Notes under the pieces: generated by a model
What the model was told of the DNA's origin: nothing
Seen by the model: only the letters and a program-made list of their open reading frames with translations
Database searches by the model: none
Shown here: one piece after another, positions 60,527-64,000 of the stretch
Layout: the number at the start of each line of letters is the position of its first letter
How positions within the stretch are numbered: the stretch's first letter is position 1
Assembly (NCBI RefSeq): GCF_900099655.1
Contig: NZ_FNDC01000015.1
Span: 1-64,000, forward strand
Length of the DNA: 64,000 nucleotides
Source of the DNA: Planococcus glaciei
GTDB lineage: Bacteria; Bacillota; Bacilli; Bacillales_A; Planococcaceae
Direction: 5' to 3'
Made by a program: the position numbers and the translations under genes

Positions 60527-61420
60527 GTGGGAAAAAAGGTAACGAAGGCAATTATTCCGGCAGCTGGTTTAGGAACACGTTTTCTTCCGGCGACGAAAGC
60601 GATGCCTAAAGAGATGCTGCCGATTTTAAACAAGCCGACCATTCAATATATAGTGGAAGAAGCGGTTGAATCCGGGATAGAAGATATCATTATTGTGACT
60701 GGTAAAGGAAAAAGAGCAATTGAAGATCATTTTGATAATAATTTTGAACTTGAAGACAATTTGTTTAAAAAGGAAAAATATGAGTTGCTGGAGGAAGTAA
60801 GGGCCTCTTCAAAAGTGGAAATCCATTACATCCGGCAAAAAGAAGCCAAAGGTTTGGGACACGCTATCTGGTGTGCCCGGAAGTTTATTGGAAATGAACC
60901 ATTTGCAGTCTTATTAGGAGATGATATCGTTCAGTCGAAAAAGCCGTGCTTAAGGCAGCTAATTGAACAATATGACCAATCACAAGCGTCCATCATCGGT
61001 GTTCAGCAAGTGCCTGAAGAAGAAACACACCGTTACGGTATTATTGATCCCAGTTCAAAAATCGGGAAGAGATACCGGGTCAAAAGTTTTGTAGAAAAAC
61101 CGAAGAAAGGAACTGCTCCTTCCAGCCTGGCTATCCTCGGACGATACATTTTAACTCCGGAAATCTTCCCATTTCTTGGCCAGCACAATATAGGAAAAGG
61201 CGGAGAAATTCAATTAACTGATGCCATTCAACAATTGAATGGCATTCAAAATGTTTTTGCCTATGAGTTTGAGGGCAGGCGCTACGATGTAGGAGAAATG
61301 CTGGGTTTCATACGTACAACAATGGAATTTGCATTAGAAAACCAGAAGTATGGCCCGGAAGTCGAGATTATGATGACTGAACTTTTATCAAATAGAAAAA
61401 TCATGTCCTATGAGTCCTGA
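60527..61420 (+). CDS. galU: UTP-glucose-1-phosphate uridylyltransferase, second copy
   Basis: A 297-residue enzyme, collinear with the galU at 16259 and nearly identical over the first 50 residues ([32 protein letters not shown]). All family sites are present ([30 protein letters not shown]). GTG 60527 is chosen because AAAGGAGGT (60512-60520) lies just before it. The copy is monocistronic, between an SLH gene and VanZ genes, and could be the housekeeping enzyme for glucolipid and teichoic-acid synthesis, while the other serves the capsule cluster (inference). Confidence 0.95.
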   Translation: MGKKVTKAIIPAAGLGTRFLPATKAMPKEMLPILNKPTIQYIVEEAVESGIEDIIIVTGKGKRAIEDHFDNNFELEDNLFKKEKYELLEEVRASSKVEIHYIRQKEAKGLGHAIWCARKFIGNEPFAVLLGDDIVQSKKPCLRQLIEQYDQSQASIIGVQQVPEEETHRYGIIDPSSKIGKRYRVKSFVEKPKKGTAPSSLAILGRYILTPEIFPFLGQHNIGKGGEIQLTDAIQQLNGIQNVFAYEFEGRRYDVGEMLGFIRTTMEFALENQKYGPEVEIMMTELLSNRKIMSYES

Positions 61421-61496
61421 AATCTGCACTCTTTATACAAGTTTGGTTCATGAAAAATAAGTTATGGCAAATGGAAAACTAATAAATTTACCTAAG

Positions 61497-61538
61497 TGAG
61501 ATGTCTCTTGGAAGCAATTCAAGGGATATCTCATTTTT
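61497..61538 (+). terminator. Rho-independent terminator
   Basis: TGAGATGTCTCTTG (61497-61510) pairs with CAAGGGATATCTCA (61520-61533) with two G-T pairs, followed by five T. Confidence 0.8.
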
Positions 61539-61672
61539 GTTTGAATTTTACCAGGCAATAAGAAGAGAATCCGTTGAAGTAAAGCAAAAGCTTAGCTTGG
61601 TGTCATTTTAAGACTTCAGGAAAGATGCTATAATCATCGATAAGAAATAAATGGCAATGCGAGGAATTAGAA

Positions 61673-62167
61673 TTGGAGAATTTATCTATACGTAAAATGC
61701 TTTCATGGGCGGCGGTACTCCTTTGGATGGCGCTGATTTTCTCGTTGTCCCACCAGCCGGCTTCTGAATCAGGTGAAATGAGCTCAGGCATAACCGAAAT
61801 GGTCATGGAAACAGTGGAGCAAATACTGCCCGTTGCAGAAACCGACTTTGATCAGTTTGAACACATTGTCCGGAAAAATGCTCATTTTTTTATCTATCTC
61901 ATTTTAGGGATCTTGGTCATCCATGCTTCTAGAGGTAGCGGTAGCCATAGCTTTAAAAGAATCGGCTTAGCAGTTGGCATATGCATCTTATACGCGCTGT
62001 CTGATGAATTCCATCAATTGTTCATTGACGGACGCAGCGGAGAATTCCGTGATGTGCTGATTGACAGTTCAGGTGCATCTCTGGGTATTATTTTATACTG
62101 GTTCGCTGGCAAAATGTTAAGAAGAAACAAGCAGAACGTGCTGCATCATGAGCAAGTCCAAGGATAA
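61673..62167 (+). CDS. VanZ family protein
   Basis: A 164-residue membrane protein with about four spans. The VanZ pattern is seen in LLWMALIFSLSHQPASESGE (16-35), EHIVRKNAHFFIYLILGILV (about 65-84), ALSDEFHQLFIDGRSGEFRD (about 110-129) and the final span. VanZ members have no agreed biochemical role; the founding member gives low-level teicoplanin resistance. Start is TTG 61673 after GCGAGGAATTAG. Followed by a strong terminator and then a second VanZ-like gene. Confidence 0.88.
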   Translation: MENLSIRKMLSWAAVLLWMALIFSLSHQPASESGEMSSGITEMVMETVEQILPVAETDFDQFEHIVRKNAHFFIYLILGILVIHASRGSGSHSFKRIGLAVGICILYALSDEFHQLFIDGRSGEFRDVLIDSSGASLGIILYWFAGKMLRRNKQNVLHHEQVQG

Positions 62168-62170
62168 GAA

Positions 62171-62200
62171 AAGCTCTTCCACATTCGGAAGAGCTTTTTT
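62171..62200 (+). terminator. Rho-independent terminator
   Basis: Perfect stem AAGCTCTTCC (62171-62180) / GGAAGAGCTT (62187-62196) with loop ACATTC and a T-run. Confidence 0.9.
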
Positions 62201-62417
62201 GTTTTTATTTTTTCGGAAACAAGCTCATTTTCATCTAATTTTCTTTTTGCGGGAATATAGTATGTGTATATGTTTAATTTTACGGTAATTCAGATATTTA
62301 TATAGGAGAGGAGATGTAAAGAAAAGGATTTTGATAAGCAGTTATTGTCCTCTTTGTTATTTAACGAGTATGCTTATCTGCTTTAAAAATAAAAGCAAAC
62401 AGAAAGGAGGGCTGGTT

Positions 62418-62846
62418 ATGGCCCGTAGGCTGCTTTTTGTATTGATTTGGTCTTTAACCATTCTTGTCGCAACGTGTACGAACGATGCAGAAGCTTTTCT
62501 ATTCGATCAGGAAATCAATTTCAGTTTTGATTTGATGCCGGATTTTACTGAGTTGCTGCGCTTTGACGACATTGATTTTAGCGACAGCTTTTACGCCATT
62601 CAAAAAACCGGCCACTTCCTGTCTTTTGCGCTGCTTTATGTTCTGGTCTTGAATTGGCTGAAGAAGAGAGAAACAGCTCTTAGGGTAACAGTGGCATTTG
62701 CCCTTTTTACCGAAATTCTGCAATTGTTTTTCGAACGGGACGGCCGCTTATTTGATGCGGGAATCGATGTCTTGGGAATTCTTTTGGCATACGGGATTTG
62801 CCGAATGGCCGCTGCAGGCAAAGCGTCCGTGAAGAATTCCTATTAA
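62418..62846 (+). CDS. VanZ-like membrane protein, second copy
   Basis: A 142-residue protein with a hydrophobic start (RRLLFVLIWSLTILVATCT), an aromatic/acidic outer segment, QKTGHFLSFALLYVLVLNWL and ALFTEILQLFFERDGRLFDA, followed by a last span. These segments correspond to the VanZ pattern of the neighbour (KNAHFFIY, DEFHQLFIDGR). ATG 62418 is chosen because AAAGGAGG lies just before it; an in-frame frame from 62331 has no good site. Function unknown. Confidence 0.78.
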   Translation: MARRLLFVLIWSLTILVATCTNDAEAFLFDQEINFSFDLMPDFTELLRFDDIDFSDSFYAIQKTGHFLSFALLYVLVLNWLKKRETALRVTVAFALFTEILQLFFERDGRLFDAGIDVLGILLAYGICRMAAAGKASVKNSY

Positions 62847-62873
62847 TAATTCAAAAAAGAGGAGGCAATTCTT

Positions 62874-63503
62874 ATGGAAAACGTCATCATCAGTTATTTT
62901 GAAGTGGAAAGCGAAGCTTATCAGGCTTTATCGGAATTGAAGAAGAGAAGTGAAATCGCGGACCAATTTTTGCTGTCGCAGGCAGCATTGTTGAAAAAGT
63001 CAAACGGCCAGATTTTGTTTCAGGACGGATTCGACACCGGAAAACGGACACGGGACGATACATGGAAAGGCAGCTTGATTGGGGCGCTTGTAGGGCTTTT
63101 AGGCGGACCGCTCAGCATGCTGCTTGGGGCAGGAATTGGCTCTGTAGTCGGGCTGGCAAAAGACGCAGGGGAAGCGGAAGAAGAAGCGAGCCTGATTACA
63201 GCCATCACTTCACGCATGAAAGAGCAGGATGTGGCACTGGTGTCAGTTGCACAAGAGCAAAATGAGGGATTTTACGACCGCCTTGTGGAGAAGTTTGATG
63301 TGGTGACGGTGCGCTACTACGCCAGTGATATCCTGGATGAAGTGGACCATGCCCGGGAAGTGGAGCGGAACCTTCAGGCGCGGGCCAAAGAAGATATGCG
63401 GAAAGCGCGCTCAGAACATCGACAGGAGCGGGTAAAAGAATACCGCAGCAAATTCAAAGAGGAATTTGAAGAGCTGAAAAAACGTTTTTCTTCTACCGAT
63501 TAA
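62874..63503 (+). CDS. DUF1269-like protein with Gly-rich membrane hairpin
   Basis: A 209-residue protein. An N-terminal alpha/beta segment (ENVIISYFEVESEAYQAL) is followed by a Gly-rich hydrophobic region (GSLIGALVGLLGGPLSML and LGAGIGSVVGLAKDAGE, about residues 66-100), then a second alpha/beta part and a long charged helix (EVERNLQARAKEDMRKARSE to the end) that is likely coiled coil. This layout fits DUF1269-type proteins, which are of unknown function and often stress-linked. AAGAGGAGG precedes ATG 62874. Confidence 0.75.
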   Translation: MENVIISYFEVESEAYQALSELKKRSEIADQFLLSQAALLKKSNGQILFQDGFDTGKRTRDDTWKGSLIGALVGLLGGPLSMLLGAGIGSVVGLAKDAGEAEEEASLITAITSRMKEQDVALVSVAQEQNEGFYDRLVEKFDVVTVRYYASDILDEVDHAREVERNLQARAKEDMRKARSEHRQERVKEYRSKFKEEFEELKKRFSSTD

Positions 63504-63757
63504 ACTTGCTGCTTTAATATGAGCCCCAAAAACCATTTTTATGAATTAAGAGAAACTTGATAGTCGAAGTTAAAAATTACAAATATTTAGGAATTTACTT
63601 ATTGAAAATATAGTAGAACCGGTGTAAGGTAATAGGTATAACTGATTAATAAATCTAAATATTTGAAAAACATATTGCATCTGCAGACCTGCCGATCGTG
63701 CAGAAATTTACTGAACTGGAAGCAGGCAACATCTTGCAGGAATGAGGGGTAAGGGAC

Positions 63758-64000
63758 ATGGACATATTTTTTGAAAAAAATTATGGGAAGCTCTACGAAG
63801 AAATTGAAGAGGGCAAATGTGAAGTTTTTACATTTACTCATTCATTGGGCACCGTTAAGCATCTTTTCATTAAGCGGGAAGTTCCGATCCGCATTGGCGG
63901 CGAAACGTATTTCGATATCGTCACTCCTTATGGCTATGGAGGACCTATAATCATAGGCGGAGAAGATGCCAATAAAGCGGAGCTGGTCCAGGAATTCAAA
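63758..64000 (+). CDS. FemAB/GNAT-like acyltransferase, N-terminal part (cut by window end)
   Basis: An open frame from ATG 63758 behind TAAGGGA runs to the last base (81 codons, no stop). It reads DIFFEKNYGKLYEEIEEGKC, then FDIVTPYGYGGPI near residues 53-65, a block typical of FemAB-related GNAT acyltransferases in surface-polysaccharide and peptidoglycan pathways. The catalytic C-terminal half is outside the window, so substrate and completeness are unknown. Confidence 0.6.
   Translation, partial: MDIFFEKNYGKLYEEIEEGKCEVFTFTHSLGTVKHLFIKREVPIRIGGETYFDIVTPYGYGGPIIIGGEDANKAELVQEFK

Overview
The window looks like a chromosomal segment of a low-to-moderate-GC Gram-positive member of the Bacillales. 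A Planococcus-like Planococcaceae is my best guess (inference; no rRNA or taxonomic marker is present). Grounds are strong AGGAGG-type ribosome-binding sites, GTG/TTG starts, SLH surface proteins, a NanE/NanA/NanK sialic-acid operon and Firmicutes-type exopolysaccharide genes. Both edges cut genes: a group II intron tail on the left and a FemAB/GNAT-like acetyltransferase on the right.

Layout. 1-1124: 3' end of a group II intron followed by decayed gene remnants. 1430-18503: a visibly AT-rich exopolysaccharide/capsule cluster with two Wzx-type flippases, an APH-fold kinase-like protein, two GT2 and one GT4 glycosyltransferases, an EpsG/Wzy-like polymerase, a Wzz-like co-polymerase with its BY-kinase, a decayed GT4 gene, a phosphoglycosyl transferase, an asparagine-synthase-like protein, galU and ugd. 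18777: tRNA-Leu(CAG). 19061-30436: mixed accessory and housekeeping genes, namely an AEC transporter, a three-module SF1 helicase / PD-(D/E)XK nuclease / LexA-like autoprotease fusion, a NeuD-like acetyltransferase, a polar amino-acid ABC transporter, a three-Big_2-domain surface protein, an UPF0316 protein and an SDR-MarR pair with tandem palindromic operators. 30837-38330: sialic-acid catabolism (nanE, nanA, SSS transporter, an unexpected FAD oxidoreductase, nanK, an RpiR regulator, nagB). 38380-49177: peptidases, ABC ATPase, MscS channel, amidase, CBS protein, NERD protein, aldo-keto reductase and a MalY/PatB C-S lyase. 49360-60128: a trypsin-like protease / non-specific nuclease fusion, two paralogous pectate-lyase-type beta-helix proteins without signal peptides, a VanY-type carboxypeptidase and two SLH proteins. 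60527-64000: a second galU, two VanZ-family proteins, a DUF1269-like protein and the truncated acetyltransferase.

How the parts fit. GalU and Ugd supply UDP-glucose and UDP-glucuronate. The phosphoglycosyl transferase starts the lipid-linked repeat unit, the glycosyltransferases extend it, a flippase and the EpsG-like protein export and polymerise it, and Wzz/BY-kinase set chain length. The nan genes route sialic acid to ManNAc-6-P, GlcNAc-6-P and fructose-6-P; no nagA is visible, so that step must be encoded elsewhere.

The most unusual items are: (i) the helicase-nuclease-LexA fusion at 20196-22628, with every catalytic residue of a self-cleaving S24 domain in place; (ii) the trypsin-nuclease fusion at 49360-51093; and (iii) four intergenic composite elements (41368, 51111, 51347, 57938). 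Each of these is an array of five or six units with an almost exact 21-bp period. Two (41368, 51111) are followed by two clear hairpins, with one covarying base pair in the second hairpin between them. The element at 57938 uses a different unit sequence and has similar but diverged hairpins, and the one at 51347 has a decayed tail.
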